Shown here: one piece after another, positions 29,298-37,729 of the stretch
How the letters are laid out: the number at the start of each line of letters is the position of its first letter
Position numbering within the stretch: position 1 is the stretch's first letter
Assembly (NCBI GenBank): GCA_025362495.1
Contig: JANYGI010000040.1
Span: 49,406 to 113,405 of the forward strand
DNA length: 64,000 nt
Direction of reading: 5' to 3'
Source: Byssovorax sp.
Lineage (GTDB): Bacteria > Myxococcota_A > Polyangia > Polyangiales > Polyangiaceae
Position numbers and translations under genes: made by a program
Notes under the pieces: generated by a model
What the model was told of the DNA's origin: nothing
What the model saw: the letters and a program-made list of their open reading frames with translations, nothing else
The model's database searches: none

Positions 29298-29894
29298 ATG
29301 GCATCAACTCGCTCACTGATCACGCAGCGCCTCGGGGCGATCGCGGTGGGTGCCTGGTTTGCCGGATCACTCCTCGTCGGCGCGGGGCTCCTCGCCAGGC
29401 ATGTCGTGGCCTTGCCGGCCCCCGCGAACACTCCGCTCCTCGGCGCCTCGCTCGCGTCGCTCCGGGCACCCCGGGACGGCGGACAGTGGATGGCCGTTCA
29501 CGTGCTCTACGCCGAGTGCCGCTGCTCGCAGCGCATCGTCGAGCACCTCGCCCGGACCGAGCGCCCCGCGGGGTGGTCCGAGATCGTCCTCTGGATCGGC
29601 GCGACCCCGCCGGAGGACACCCTCGCTCAGCGTGGCTTCGACGTTCGACGCATCACCCGTGAGGTGCTGTCGAGCTACGGTATCGAGGCCGCGCCTCTCC
29701 TCGTCGCCCTCGATCCCACGGATCACGTCCGCTACTCGGGCGGCTACACCGATCGCAAGCAAGGACCGGTGATCGACGATCTGCGCCTCCTCGCCGAGGC
29801 CCGCGGCGACGGCTCGAGCGCACCGCTCCCGGTCTTTGGCTGCGCCGTCAGCGACCGCTTGCAACAGGGGCTCGCCGCGCTGCCCACGCTCTGA
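29298..29894 (+). CDS. Membrane-anchored thioredoxin-like protein
   Basis: 198-residue protein with one N-terminal membrane anchor (about 12-38, LGAIAVGAWFAGSLLVGAGL). The periplasmic part looks thioredoxin-like: strand MAVHVLYAECRCSQRIVEHL at about 72-90 places a CxC-type pair (AECRCS) where the CxxC helix begins, SYGIEAAPLLVALD is the cis-Pro-like strand, and VRYSGGYTDRKQGPVIDDL is the last strand and helix. The missing CxxC spacing means it is not an ordinary disulfide oxidase; it could be a TlpA-like reductase or a redox sensor. It lies 66 bases ahead of the CheA-like kinase gene on the same strand and may feed a redox signal into it, which is inference. ATG 29298 is preferred because it gives a clean anchor. 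Confidence 0.6.
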   Translation: MASTRSLITQRLGAIAVGAWFAGSLLVGAGLLARHVVALPAPANTPLLGASLASLRAPRDGGQWMAVHVLYAECRCSQRIVEHLARTERPAGWSEIVLWIGATPPEDTLAQRGFDVRRITREVLSSYGIEAAPLLVALDPTDHVRYSGGYTDRKQGPVIDDLRLLAEARGDGSSAPLPVFGCAVSDRLQQGLAALPTL

Positions 29895-29960
29895 TCCCCG
29901 GCGGGCCACTCTCATCGTCGACACGCGCACGCCCGGCGTCGCGCCCCATCTAGAGGAATC

Positions 29961-31940
29961 ATGAAGGCACTACTCGACTACCTGATCCTGCCGGGCGAAA
30001 TAACCGCCTTCGAGCGCAGCTACCTGGAGCGCCTGAACCGCGTCGGGCTCGGCTTTTTTGCGCTGCACATCCCCGCTCTGACCTTGATCGCCTGGCTCAA
30101 CGGCACGCGCCCCGGGCTGGCGGCGGCGCTGACGGCGGCGGTCGTCCTGGGGCCCGCGGTCGCGCTGAAGACGATCGCCAACCCGCGCGCGGTGTCCGTC
30201 GTGCTCGGCATGGCCGCGATGTTCATGGGCGGGCTTCTGGTCCACTTCGGCCAGGGTCCACTCCAGATCGAGATGCACTTCTACTTCTTCGCCGTCCTGG
30301 CGATGTGCGCGGTCTTCGGCAATCCGATGGTGATCGTCGCCGCGACCGTCACCGTCGCGCTCCATCACCTCATCGTGTATCTGGTCCTGCCCCGGAGTGT
30401 CTTCAACTACGAGGCTGCCTGGTGGGTCGTCGCCGTCCACGCCGGGTTCGTCGTGCTCGACGCCCTCGCCGCGAGCTTCATCGCGCGCAGCTTCTTCGAC
30501 AACGTCATCGGGCTCGACAGGATCGTCCAGGCGCGCACCGCCGCGCTCGACGAGAAGAACCACGACATGCGCTTGCTCCTCGACAACATGGAGCAAGGGT
30601 TCCTGACGCTCGACGCGAGCGGGGCTGTCTCGCCGGAGCGCTCGGCGGCCGTCGAGCGCTGGTTCGGCCCCCCGGGCGACAGCACCTCATGGGTCGAGTA
30701 CCTGGCAAAGTTGTCCCCGGATTTCGCGGCGCGCACCGAGCTCGGCTGGGACGAGGTGATCGCGAACCTCCTGCCGCTCGAGCTCACCCTGGAGCAGATG
30801 CCCTCGCGGCTCGTCGTCGGCGACGTCCACCTTCGCATCGAGTATCGCCCCATCGGAGCGGCCGAGTCGCGAGATCGCTTCCTCGTCGTGATCACCGACG
30901 TGACCGTCGATGTGGCGCGCGAGCGGGCCGAGATGGCGGCGCGCGAGTCGATGGCGATCTTCGAGCACGTCCTCGCGGACCGCAGCGGATTCGAGTCGTT
31001 CTTCGAGGAGGCCACGAGCGTCGTCGACGCGCTGGTCGAGCGCACCGCGAGAGACCTCGTCGTCGTCAAGCGCCTGATTCACACCCTCAAGGGCAACGCG
31101 GCGCTGTTCGGCCTCCCCAGCGTGGCGACGCTCTGCCATGTCGTCGAAGATCACATCGCCGAGGAGGAGTCGCTGCCGACGCGCGCCGACCTCGAGCCGC
31201 TCGCCGCCCGCTGGGCGGATCTCGTCCGGCTCGTTCATGTCCTGATCGGCCAGCGCGCCGGCGTGGTGGAGCTCGACGACGCCCAGTATCGAGCGCTGGA
31301 GTCCGCGGCCCGCAGCGCCGCGCCCGGCAGTCCGCTCCTCGATTGGGTTCAGGCGATCCGTTTGGAGCCGATGGCGAGGCGTCTCGCGTACTTCGCGGGC
31401 CAGGCGCGTCGGCTCGCGCAGCGGCTCGAGAAGGAGGTCACTGTCGTCGTCGATGACGGGGGCGTGCGGCTCGACGCGCGGCGCTGGGCCCCCTTCTGGA
31501 GCGCCTTTTCGCACCCCCTGCGCAACGCGCTCGGCCACGGAATCGAGAGCGCCGAGGAGCGACTCGCGGCCGGCAAGCCCGAAGTCGGCACGCTCACCCT
31601 CCGCACCAGGCTCGTTCGAGGCTCGATCGTCGTCGAGATCTCCGATGACGGGCGAGGCATCGACTGGGACGCGATCGCCGCCCAGGGCCGCAAGCGCGGA
31701 GCGCCCGCCTCGACTCCCGCCGAGCTCGAGCACGTCCTCTTCCTGGACGGCGTCACCACCACGGAATCGGTGTCCGATCTCTCCGGCCGCGGAGTGGGCA
31801 TGGGAGCCTTGATGGAAGGCATCCTGGCGCTCGACGGCGCTGTGGAAATCGACACCGAGCGGGGCAAAGGCACGACGCTCCGGATGACCTTCCCTCAATC
31901 CGCCGCTCGATCGCTCTCCGCGATCGCCGCGGCAGCCTGA
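29961..31940 (+). CDS. Membrane-bound CheA-like hybrid: sensor, Hpt and HATPase domains
   Basis: 659-residue histidine kinase of the CheA type. Residues 1-190 hold about six membrane helices in a MASE-like sensor (AAALTAAVVLGPAVALKTIA, MHFYFFAVLAMCAVFGNPM, TVALHHLIVYLVLP). About 195-320 is a PAS-like linker region (MRLLLDNMEQGFLTLDASGA). The Hpt domain is in the middle: His374 in LIHTLKGNAALFG is the phospho-acceptor. The kinase ATPase domain follows, with N-box FSHPLRNALGHGIE, G1 box SDDGRGIDW and G2 box GRGVGMGAL. No CheW-like receptor-coupling domain follows the ATPase, so it probably senses through its own membrane part instead of chemoreceptor arrays. CheX-like and CheY genes follow, so the product should be phospho-CheY. 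Confidence 0.85.
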   Translation: MKALLDYLILPGEITAFERSYLERLNRVGLGFFALHIPALTLIAWLNGTRPGLAAALTAAVVLGPAVALKTIANPRAVSVVLGMAAMFMGGLLVHFGQGPLQIEMHFYFFAVLAMCAVFGNPMVIVAATVTVALHHLIVYLVLPRSVFNYEAAWWVVAVHAGFVVLDALAASFIARSFFDNVIGLDRIVQARTAALDEKNHDMRLLLDNMEQGFLTLDASGAVSPERSAAVERWFGPPGDSTSWVEYLAKLSPDFAARTELGWDEVIANLLPLELTLEQMPSRLVVGDVHLRIEYRPIGAAESRDRFLVVITDVTVDVARERAEMAARESMAIFEHVLADRSGFESFFEEATSVVDALVERTARDLVVVKRLIHTLKGNAALFGLPSVATLCHVVEDHIAEEESLPTRADLEPLAARWADLVRLVHVLIGQRAGVVELDDAQYRALESAARSAAPGSPLLDWVQAIRLEPMARRLAYFAGQARRLAQRLEKEVTVVVDDGGVRLDARRWAPFWSAFSHPLRNALGHGIESAEERLAAGKPEVGTLTLRTRLVRGSIVVEISDDGRGIDWDAIAAQGRKRGAPASTPAELEHVLFLDGVTTTESVSDLSGRGVGMGALMEGILALDGAVEIDTERGKGTTLRMTFPQSAARSLSAIAAAA

Positions 31941-31949
31941 AGTGAGACC

Positions 31950-32513
31950 ATGATCATGGAACAGTCGACGCACGCAGCCACGACGCACCGGATCGAGGTC
32001 GAGGACCTGCTGGTCGAGGCGACCACTGCGCTCTTCGACGCTCATGGCATCAGCCTCGTCCGCCTCGACCCCGAAGCGGCGGTCAGGGTCCAGTCCGGCA
32101 CCATGGTCACCTCCACGGTCGGCTTCGCCGGCGACGACCTCCGCGGTGCCCTCGTGATCTCGACGTCGCTCGACTTCGTTCGTCGGCTGCAGGTTCAGCT
32201 CGGGAGCGACGAGTCCTCGATCGAGGCGGCCAGCGACACGCTGGGCGAGTTCTCCAACATGCTCCTTGGTCGCCTCAAATACAGCCTCTTGCTGCGCGGA
32301 GTGACCATCTTCGTGGCGACGCCGACCACGGCGCTCGGAGAACACCTCATGGTCCCCCCGCTCACGGGCTGCCCGTCGCCGTGGCTCCGCTTCGACGGCG
32401 AAATGGGGGTGTTCAACACGCGCCTCGACGCCTCGTTCTCGCCCGAATTCGCCTTCGCGACGGCGTCGCCGCGGGACCTCCCCGTCGGCGCAGGTGAAAT
32501 GATGATGTTCTGA
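31950..32513 (+). CDS. cheX: CheX/CheC-type phosphatase of CheY
   Basis: 187-residue protein of the CheC/CheX/FliY phosphatase family that removes phosphate from CheY. The catalytic signature E-x2-N is present at residues 100-103 (DTLGEFSNMLLGRLK). The second helix that in CheC carries another such pair is not obvious, which fits the single-site CheX type. The N-terminal strand region (VTSTVGFAGDDLRGALVI) is the shared fold. It starts nine bases after the kinase stop (ATG 31950, or the second Met at 31956), and a CheY gene follows 139 bases later, so kinase, phosphatase and response regulator form a closed signalling loop. Confidence 0.82.
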   Translation: MIMEQSTHAATTHRIEVEDLLVEATTALFDAHGISLVRLDPEAAVRVQSGTMVTSTVGFAGDDLRGALVISTSLDFVRRLQVQLGSDESSIEAASDTLGEFSNMLLGRLKYSLLLRGVTIFVATPTTALGEHLMVPPLTGCPSPWLRFDGEMGVFNTRLDASFSPEFAFATASPRDLPVGAGEMMMF

Positions 32514-32652
32514 ATCACACGGCGAGGGCACGCGCCCCCACCACCCCGCGCACCGCAACGGCTGTCTTGCGCCAGTTGCTGCTCGGCGTGCGCGGGCAGG
32601 ATTATCGCCCGCCTGAATGAGCGCCAGAGGCGCCTAGCTCGGAGACAAGAAG

Positions 32653-33027
32653 ATGAGTACCAAGGTTCTGGTCATCGATGATTCCCTGCTCGTCCGCCAG
32701 CAGGTCGGGCGCACGCTGTCGGCCGGTGGATTCACCATCATCGAGGCGGTGGACGGCGCGGACGCCATGCAGAAGCTCACGGCGAGCCCGGATATCCGGC
32801 TCATCGTGTGCGACGTCAACATGCCTCGAATGAACGGTATCCAGTTCCTCGAGAGCATGAAGCGAGAGGAGAAGGGCGCTGGCATCAGCGTCGTGATGCT
32901 CACCACCGAAGGGCAAACCGAGCTGGTCCAGCGGGCAAAGTCGCTCGGCGCGCGCGGCTGGATAGTCAAGCCTTTCAAGCCCGAGCTCCTCCTCGCGGCC
33001 GCGAAGAAGCTCACCGCCGCGGCGTGA
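32653..33027 (+). CDS. cheY: Single-domain response regulator (CheY-type)
   Basis: 124-residue receiver domain without an output domain. All receiver residues are present: acidic pair Asp9/Asp10, phosphorylation site Asp54 in IVCDVNMPRMNG, Thr84 in VVMLTTEGQTE, and Lys106 in GWIVKPFKPELL. The length and the absence of a DNA-binding domain point to a protein-protein output, such as a motility or polarity component. Its kinase and phosphatase are encoded just upstream. A purine-rich site precedes the ATG (GGAGACAAGAAG). The gene is followed by about 340 bases without a gene. Confidence 0.93.
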   Translation: MSTKVLVIDDSLLVRQQVGRTLSAGGFTIIEAVDGADAMQKLTASPDIRLIVCDVNMPRMNGIQFLESMKREEKGAGISVVMLTTEGQTELVQRAKSLGARGWIVKPFKPELLLAAAKKLTAAA

Positions 33028-33364
33028 AGGTGGCCGGCCCGCGGACGACAAGGGTAGTCTCCGGGCGCGGTCAGCCGCCGCAGAGCCCGACTCGGCGCCG
33101 GGGTCGAAGATAACGGCGCCGTCCTGCCCGGCCAGGTGGTCATCCTCGACCGCTGCGACAGCCTGATCCTCACGGCACCGCTCTTCGCGCAGGCGCTCGT
33201 GATCTGGACGTCGTGACGGCGGCGCCGACCGCTCCCGGGCCGCCCGCGGCCCCCGAGGCCGGGCCGCGGCGAACAAAAATAACTTTTGATCTCCGATAGT
33301 TGGCGTGTTTCTTTGCGGCCGTTGAAAGATCCCCGGGTGACCTCGCGAAAGGAACGGGGCGAGG
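33028..33364. other. Gene-free stretch between cheY and the sigma-factor gene
   Basis: No gene is supported here. Two points are visible. From about 33088 to the stop at 33216 one frame reads like real protein (VEDNGAVLPGQVVILDRC, then LFAQALVIWTS) but has no start codon close by and a stop at 33055, so it is at best a worn gene end. Second, 33273-33315 is AT-rich (AAAAATAACTTTTGAT, TAGTTGGCGTGTTTCTTTG) and probably holds the promoter of the sigma-factor gene. A ribosome site (GGGGCGAGG) sits directly before its ATG. Confidence 0.4.
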
Positions 33365-33964
33365 ATGCTGCAAGGTGCCATGCCGACATCGGGAGCGGGG
33401 GAAAGGGTGAACGCCCTCGCCCCGAGCCATGCGCTCTCTCAAGAGGTTGCCGCGCTTCGCCCGGTCGTACGCGCGGTGATCGCCTGCGTGCTCGGCGAGG
33501 GAAAGAGCCACCCCGACGTGGAGGACGGCACGCACGAGACGCTGCGGCGCGCGCTGGAAGGGCAAGCGCGGCTGCGTGACGGCGAGGCGCTGCGGCCGTG
33601 GCTGCTCGGGATCGCGCGCCACGTGGCGCTCGACGCGCGACGGCGACGCAAGCGCGATCGCCGCTTCGTCAGCGATGGACCGAGCGACGAGGGGGAGATC
33701 GACGCGATGGTGGATCGGCTGATCGATCCCGCGCCCTCGCCCGACGAGCGCGCCGCCTCGACGCAGCGCGCCCGACAGATTTCGACGGCGATGCAGGGGC
33801 TCTCCGATCAGCAGCGCGAGGCGATGATCCTCTTCCACGTGGAAGGCCAGGATTACAAGCAGATCGCGGTGCTGCTCGGGGTGCCGATGGGAACGGTGGC
33901 GACGTGGCTCGCGCGCGGAAGGCGCGCGCTGGCCGACGCGCTCGGGGATACGGTGAAGCAATGA
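33365..33964 (+). CDS. ECF-type RNA polymerase sigma factor
   Basis: 199-residue sigma-70-family factor with the two ECF domains. Region 2 is about 30-100 (DVEDGTHETLRRALEG, ALRPWLLGIARHVALDARRR), which melts and reads the -10 element. Region 4 is about 140-195 (MQGLSDQQREAMILFHVEGQ, YKQIAVLLGVPMGTVATWLA), the helix-turn-helix for the -35 element. It directs RNA polymerase to a small regulon, usually including its own promoter. The stop overlaps the start of the next gene by four bases (ATGA); that gene encodes a membrane protein with the zinc-binding layout of an anti-sigma factor. A GC-rich ribosome site precedes the ATG. Confidence 0.9.
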   Translation: MLQGAMPTSGAGERVNALAPSHALSQEVAALRPVVRAVIACVLGEGKSHPDVEDGTHETLRRALEGQARLRDGEALRPWLLGIARHVALDARRRRKRDRRFVSDGPSDEGEIDAMVDRLIDPAPSPDERAASTQRARQISTAMQGLSDQQREAMILFHVEGQDYKQIAVLLGVPMGTVATWLARGRRALADALGDTVKQ

Positions 33965-34563
33965 CGACGGAGAACCACGACGAGCTCCCCGAGAGCCTGT
34001 GCTTCGAGGCTGACGGCCACGTCAACGACGTGGTGCTGACCTGCCTCGCAGACGGGGAGATCTCGATCCTCCCCGCGGCGGCCATGGCGCACGTCGACGC
34101 GTGCGATGCGTGCACGTCGCGGCTCGGCGTCGAGGCGCTGCTCTCGGTCAACGCGACCGACGCGCTCGCCGCCGCGGCCGCGCCTCGGGTGACCGCGGCC
34201 GCGGTGCCCGCGATCACGACGACCTGGCCCACTCCGTCGCGCCCGCCGTCCTCGCTCGCGCCCTCGTCGCGCAAGCGCAGGCCGCTGCCGATCGGGGCGA
34301 TCGCCGCGGCGCTGTGCGTCGCCGTCCTCGGCGCCCTGCCGAGCCTCGTCGACTCCTGGAGCACGCTGCGCACGGTGGTGCCGGACTACATCCATGCGCT
34401 GCCGATCTGGTCGCACGCGATCGAGGCGGTGCTCAAAGGCATGATGCAGACCCGCGGCGGATCGGTGCTGCGGTGGATCACCGCCGCGGCGTTCATCGGG
34501 GCAGGGACGCTGCTGGCGCGCGCCACGACGCGCAAACGAGTGCTGGAAGGAGGCTTGGGATGA
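33961..34563 (+). CDS. Probable transmembrane anti-sigma factor
   Basis: 200-residue protein. The cytosolic N-terminal part holds an H-x3-C-x2-C motif (AHVDACDACTSRLG, near residue 45), the metal-binding signature of zinc-containing anti-sigma (ZAS) domains, preceded by a helix (DVVLTCLADGEISILPA). A Pro/Ser-rich linker follows, then two hydrophobic segments (LPIGAIAAALCVAVLGALPS near 105 and WITAAAFIGAGTLLARATT near 175). It would hold the ECF factor at the membrane until a signal releases it. It overlaps the sigma gene upstream and the large envelope gene downstream by four bases each, so all three are co-translated. The ZAS motif lacks the more usual spacing before the His, hence moderate confidence. 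Confidence 0.72.
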   Translation: MTTENHDELPESLCFEADGHVNDVVLTCLADGEISILPAAAMAHVDACDACTSRLGVEALLSVNATDALAAAAAPRVTAAAVPAITTTWPTPSRPPSSLAPSSRKRRPLPIGAIAAALCVAVLGALPSLVDSWSTLRTVVPDYIHALPIWSHAIEAVLKGMMQTRGGSVLRWITAAAFIGAGTLLARATTRKRVLEGGLG

Positions 34564-36053
34564 GCGGGCAGTCGTTTTCGAAAGCACTCTTGATCTCGCT
34601 GCTCGCCGGGTGCGGCGCGCTCGTCGCGACTCCCGCGCTCGCCGAGGTCCGCCACGTGGGCGACTGGCACGATGATCCCGAGATAACCCTCGATCTCGAT
34701 CGCACGCCGCGCGACGAAGCGGTGAAGCGCCTCGCCGCCGCCGCGGGCTGGAGCCTCGTGAGCACGGTGCCGCCGGGGGAGCCAATCGATATCCACGTTC
34801 GCGGCCAGCGCGCGGGGAAGATCCTCGATCTGCTGCTCACCGATGGGAATTACATCGCCAGGCGCGACGACGGGTTGATCGCGGTGACCCGCCTCGCCGC
34901 CGGCCAAACGCTGCCTCCGGCAACGCCGGTTGGCATGGCGGTGCCGCCGGTGCCGCCGGTGCCTTCGGTCCCTGCAGTGCCTCCGGTCCCCGGAGCGCCT
35001 GGTGTTGCTGGCATTCCCGGCATCCCTGCGGTGCCTGCGATTCCCGGCGTCCCCGGGGTTCCCGGCGGTTCTGAACCACCCGAGCCGCCCGACCCGCCGG
35101 ACCCGCCGGACCCGCCCGATCCGCCCGAGCCTCCCCAGGCGCCGGAGGCCCGGCATCACGGCGGCCACGAGACTGGCAGTGATCGCGAGGTCTTCGGCAG
35201 CAACCTCCGGATCGAGAAGAACGAGACCGTCAACGACGTCACGGTCGTCGGCGGCAACGTCGAAGTCCTGGGCACGGTGAGCGGCGATCTCGTGGTCACG
35301 GGCGGCAACATCGTCCTCCGCGAGGGCGCGCACGTCGTCGGCGACGTGACGACGATGGGCGGCAACATCACGGTCGAGGACCACGCGCGCATCGACGGCG
35401 ACGTGGGCACCGCCGGCGGCGTGCTCAAGCGATCACGGCTGGCCGAGATCCACGGCGACGTGAAGGTCGACGATCGCGAGCACGGCAAGCGCAAAGAGGC
35501 CTCCTCGGAGGGGTCGAGTCGCTCCGTGCTTCGAAGGGCCTTGAACGACGCGGGCGACGCCATCACCGGCGCGGCGCTGCTCTTCGTGGTCGGCGCGATG
35601 CTCCTCTCGCTGGCGACGGCGCGGATGGAGAGCCTGAAGGTCGAGATGGTGTCGCGGCCCATGCGATCGTTCGCGATGGGCATCGTCGGGGTGCTCGGCT
35701 GGCTCGGCGTGATCCTCGTGCTGTGCATCACGATCGTGGGGATCCCGCTGGCGTTCGTGGTGATCCTCGGCGGCGTCGTGGCCCTCTTCGCGGGGATCGC
35801 GGCGACCCTGGAGACGATCGGCAGCGCGCTGCTCGGCCACAAGACGAAGAACCCGTACGTGCACCTGGCGTTCGGCTGCGCGCTCTTCCTCGTCGTCGGG
35901 GCGATCCCGTTCGTCGGCGGCTTCGTGAAGCTCGCGGTGGTGCTGACCGGGCTCGGCGCGGTGACCGCGACGCGCGGCGCCGGGTTTTTTCCGGCGAAGA
36001 ACCGCTCCGAAGGCAGCCCGTACCGTGATGTTCCCAGGCGTGAAGTGATCTGA
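34560..36053 (+). CDS. Envelope protein: STN-like domain, Pro-rich repeats, bactofilin-like sheet and membrane helices
   Basis: 497-residue protein. Signal peptide (about 1-29, LLISLLAGCGALVATPALA). Residues about 38-108 resemble an STN/secretin N-terminal domain (ITLDLDRTPRDEAVKRLAAA, LDLLLTDGNYIARRDDGLIA). About 120-200 is a striking low-complexity stretch: VPPVPPVPSVPAVPPVPG, then collagen-like GIPGIPAVPAIPGVPG, then EPPDPPDPPDPPDPPEPP. About 215-300 is a bactofilin-like right-handed beta region (VVGGNVEVLGTVSGDLVVTG, TMGGNITVEDHARIDGDVGT). The C-terminal 150 residues hold about four membrane helices (GIVGVLGWLGVILVLCITIV, HLAFGCALFLVVGAIPFVGG). It is translationally coupled to the sigma/anti-sigma pair and is probably the main envelope target or sensor of that system. 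Confidence 0.75.
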   Translation: MSGQSFSKALLISLLAGCGALVATPALAEVRHVGDWHDDPEITLDLDRTPRDEAVKRLAAAAGWSLVSTVPPGEPIDIHVRGQRAGKILDLLLTDGNYIARRDDGLIAVTRLAAGQTLPPATPVGMAVPPVPPVPSVPAVPPVPGAPGVAGIPGIPAVPAIPGVPGVPGGSEPPEPPDPPDPPDPPDPPEPPQAPEARHHGGHETGSDREVFGSNLRIEKNETVNDVTVVGGNVEVLGTVSGDLVVTGGNIVLREGAHVVGDVTTMGGNITVEDHARIDGDVGTAGGVLKRSRLAEIHGDVKVDDREHGKRKEASSEGSSRSVLRRALNDAGDAITGAALLFVVGAMLLSLATARMESLKVEMVSRPMRSFAMGIVGVLGWLGVILVLCITIVGIPLAFVVILGGVVALFAGIAATLETIGSALLGHKTKNPYVHLAFGCALFLVVGAIPFVGGFVKLAVVLTGLGAVTATRGAGFFPAKNRSEGSPYRDVPRREVI

Positions 36054-36205
36054 ATCACGACGACGACGAAATCCTGCTCGCACGGGGATCTTGCTTGAAT
36101 GCCGACCATCCTACATCGTCTCACCTCACGAACGACGACGGGGACACGGCCCCGAGATGCCCGCCGGCGCCTCGACCCTGCTCACCCCACCTGGAGGTCC
36201 TTTTC

Positions 36206-36655
36206 ATGAACACCGTTGCTCGCCTCGCTGCTGCCCTCATCGCCGCTGCCACGTTCGCCGTCCCGATGACGTCCTTCGCCGAGACGGCGCCCGCCGGCGG
36301 CGAGCACACCCACAAGCATCATGGCGACAAGGACAAGGCCCAGTATCCGATGAAGGCCGACGAGTTCCGCGCCATGGTCGAGAAGCGGATCGAGAAGGTC
36401 AAGGCCCGGGTCGAGAAGGGGATGGAGGAGCACAAGCTCCCCGCCGCGCAGCGCGCCGTGATCACCAAGGCCGTCGAGGACGCGACCAAGCAGGTCCGCG
36501 GCGCGGTCGACAAGGCCGCAGCCGACGGGACGGTCACGAAGGAAGAGGCCAAGCAAGTCCGCGCGCTGGCCGAGCAGCTCCGCGCCAAGGTGCGCGCCGA
36601 GCTCGGCGGCGGGACCCACGCCAAGGCCGGGAAAGCCCACCCGCGCAAGCGCTAG
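36206..36655 (+). CDS. Small exported Lys/His-rich helical protein
   Basis: 149-residue periplasmic protein. Signal peptide about 1-27 (AALIAAATFAVPMTSFA). The mature protein starts with a His-rich patch (GGEHTHKHHGDKDK) that could bind metal, then is almost all charged helix, with a degenerate EF-hand-like loop (AAADGTVTKEEA) that keeps the DG and the last Glu but lacks the first acidic ligands. The C-terminus is basic (GKAHPRKR). It may be a periplasmic metal or polyanion buffer; no family is certain. An excellent ribosome site (GGAGG) lies at the right distance before ATG 36206, and a strong stem-loop terminator follows 22 bases after the stop. Confidence 0.72.
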   Translation: MNTVARLAAALIAAATFAVPMTSFAETAPAGGEHTHKHHGDKDKAQYPMKADEFRAMVEKRIEKVKARVEKGMEEHKLPAAQRAVITKAVEDATKQVRGAVDKAAADGTVTKEEAKQVRALAEQLRAKVRAELGGGTHAKAGKAHPRKR

Positions 36656-36677
36656 ATTCGATCCTGAGCCTCGGGGC

Positions 36678-36702
36678 AAAAGGCCGCTCATGGCGGCCTT
36701 TT
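36678..36702. terminator. Stem-loop terminator, usable on both strands
   Basis: Perfect ten-base inverted repeat AAAAGGCCGC / GCGGCCTTTT with a five-base loop. T-rich flanks lie on the plus-strand side and A-rich on the other, as in intrinsic terminators that work in both directions. It separates the plus-strand gene ending at 36655 from the minus-strand gene ending at 36731, exactly where converging transcripts need a stop. Confidence 0.85.
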
Positions 36703-36730
36703 CTCGTTCGAAGCAGCGGAGTCGCCGCCT

Positions 36731-37600
36731 TCAACGCATCAGGCGCAGGAGGGGGCGATACTCCGAAGAGTCGGTGTGGATGAAGGCCTCTGCGTCCATC
36801 GCGGCGAGCAGGAACGAGGGCGCCTTCACCGTCTTGCCCACCGGGAACAGCATCCGTGTGATGCGCTCCGCGTGCTCGTCGGAGAGCTGCGAGGTGAGGA
36901 TCACCGCGTCGGTAGGGGCCATGTCGGTGACGGCGAGCACCGCTATCTTGCGCTCGATCGGGCCGATGTGGAGGGCGACGGCGTCCCGGAGGCTCTGCGC
37001 GTCGTCGGACCACGCCGTCACCGCCGAGAGGTCGGCGTCGCCGCCGGTGACCGCGTTGAGCGCGTCGGTGTGCGAGCCGTGGAACGTCTGCCTCGCGAAG
37101 ACGCGATCGGGATCGGCCCCGCGCCGGCGGAGATATTCCGCGGCGAGGAGGTAGCCGCCGATCGAGAACGGATCGACCCACGCGGCGCGCAGGCCGTCCA
37201 GGCGATCGAGCGAGACGTCGCTGTCTTTGCGGACGACGATGGCTGACCGGTACATCGATACGCCCTGACGAACGGCCTTGTAGATCGCGCGGGTGACCGG
37301 CTCGAGCTGCGCGCAGACGCCGGCGGGAGCCCAGATGAGGTGCGCCTCGCCCGAGAGCGCGCGGCTCTCGAGCTCCTTGTAATCGGCCGTGACGTGGATC
37401 GAGACTTGCGCGCCGAGCTCGTGCGCGAGGGCGAGCTCGAGCAGCTCGGCGCGGGCCGACGACTTGGATTTCCCGAGCGAAGGAGGGAAGAGGAACACGA
37501 GGCCCGCGCCCGATCGCGGCGTCGTGCGGCGCGGCGGCGGCGGGACGCTCCGCGGGGGCGGGATGCTCCGCGAAGGCGGCGGGATGGACTTGCCGGTCAC
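36731..37600 (-). CDS. PhnD-like substrate-binding domain protein without signal peptide
   Basis: 289-residue protein. After a short repeat-rich head (SIPPPSRSIPPPRSVPPPP, residues about 5-23) comes a periplasmic-binding-protein fold of the phosphonate/phosphite (PhnD) class: FLFPPSLGKSKSSARAELLE, HLIWAPAGVCAQLEPVTRAI, AIVVRKDSDVSLDRLDGLRA and FHGSHTDALNAVTGGDADLS are the landmarks. There is no signal peptide, and the GTG at 37600 is the best start (the longer frame upstream is Arg-rich and unlike protein). Such cytosolic PhnD-like domains occur as sensor modules in myxobacteria. No ABC permease or ATPase genes adjoin it, so a transport role is unlikely; ligand sensing is inferred. Confidence 0.7.
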   Translation of the reverse strand: MTGKSIPPPSRSIPPPRSVPPPPRRTTPRSGAGLVFLFPPSLGKSKSSARAELLELALAHELGAQVSIHVTADYKELESRALSGEAHLIWAPAGVCAQLEPVTRAIYKAVRQGVSMYRSAIVVRKDSDVSLDRLDGLRAAWVDPFSIGGYLLAAEYLRRRGADPDRVFARQTFHGSHTDALNAVTGGDADLSAVTAWSDDAQSLRDAVALHIGPIERKIAVLAVTDMAPTDAVILTSQLSDEHAERITRMLFPVGKTVKAPSFLLAAMDAEAFIHTDSSEYRPLLRLMR

Positions 37601-37729
37601 GCGCCGACTATAGCCCGGGAGCGGCCGGCCCGCGCTCTGTGTCGTGCGGCGGGGCACGTCCGCGACAGCGAACGCGCGTGGAGCCAGTGTGCGAGGCTGA
37701 CGCGCCGCGCGCCTTGCGGAGGGACGCGC

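Noticed and set aside
33088..33216. Coding-like tail VEDNGAVLPGQVVILDRC to a stop
   Set aside because: No start codon near it and a stop just upstream; it may be a gene relic but is too short to call.
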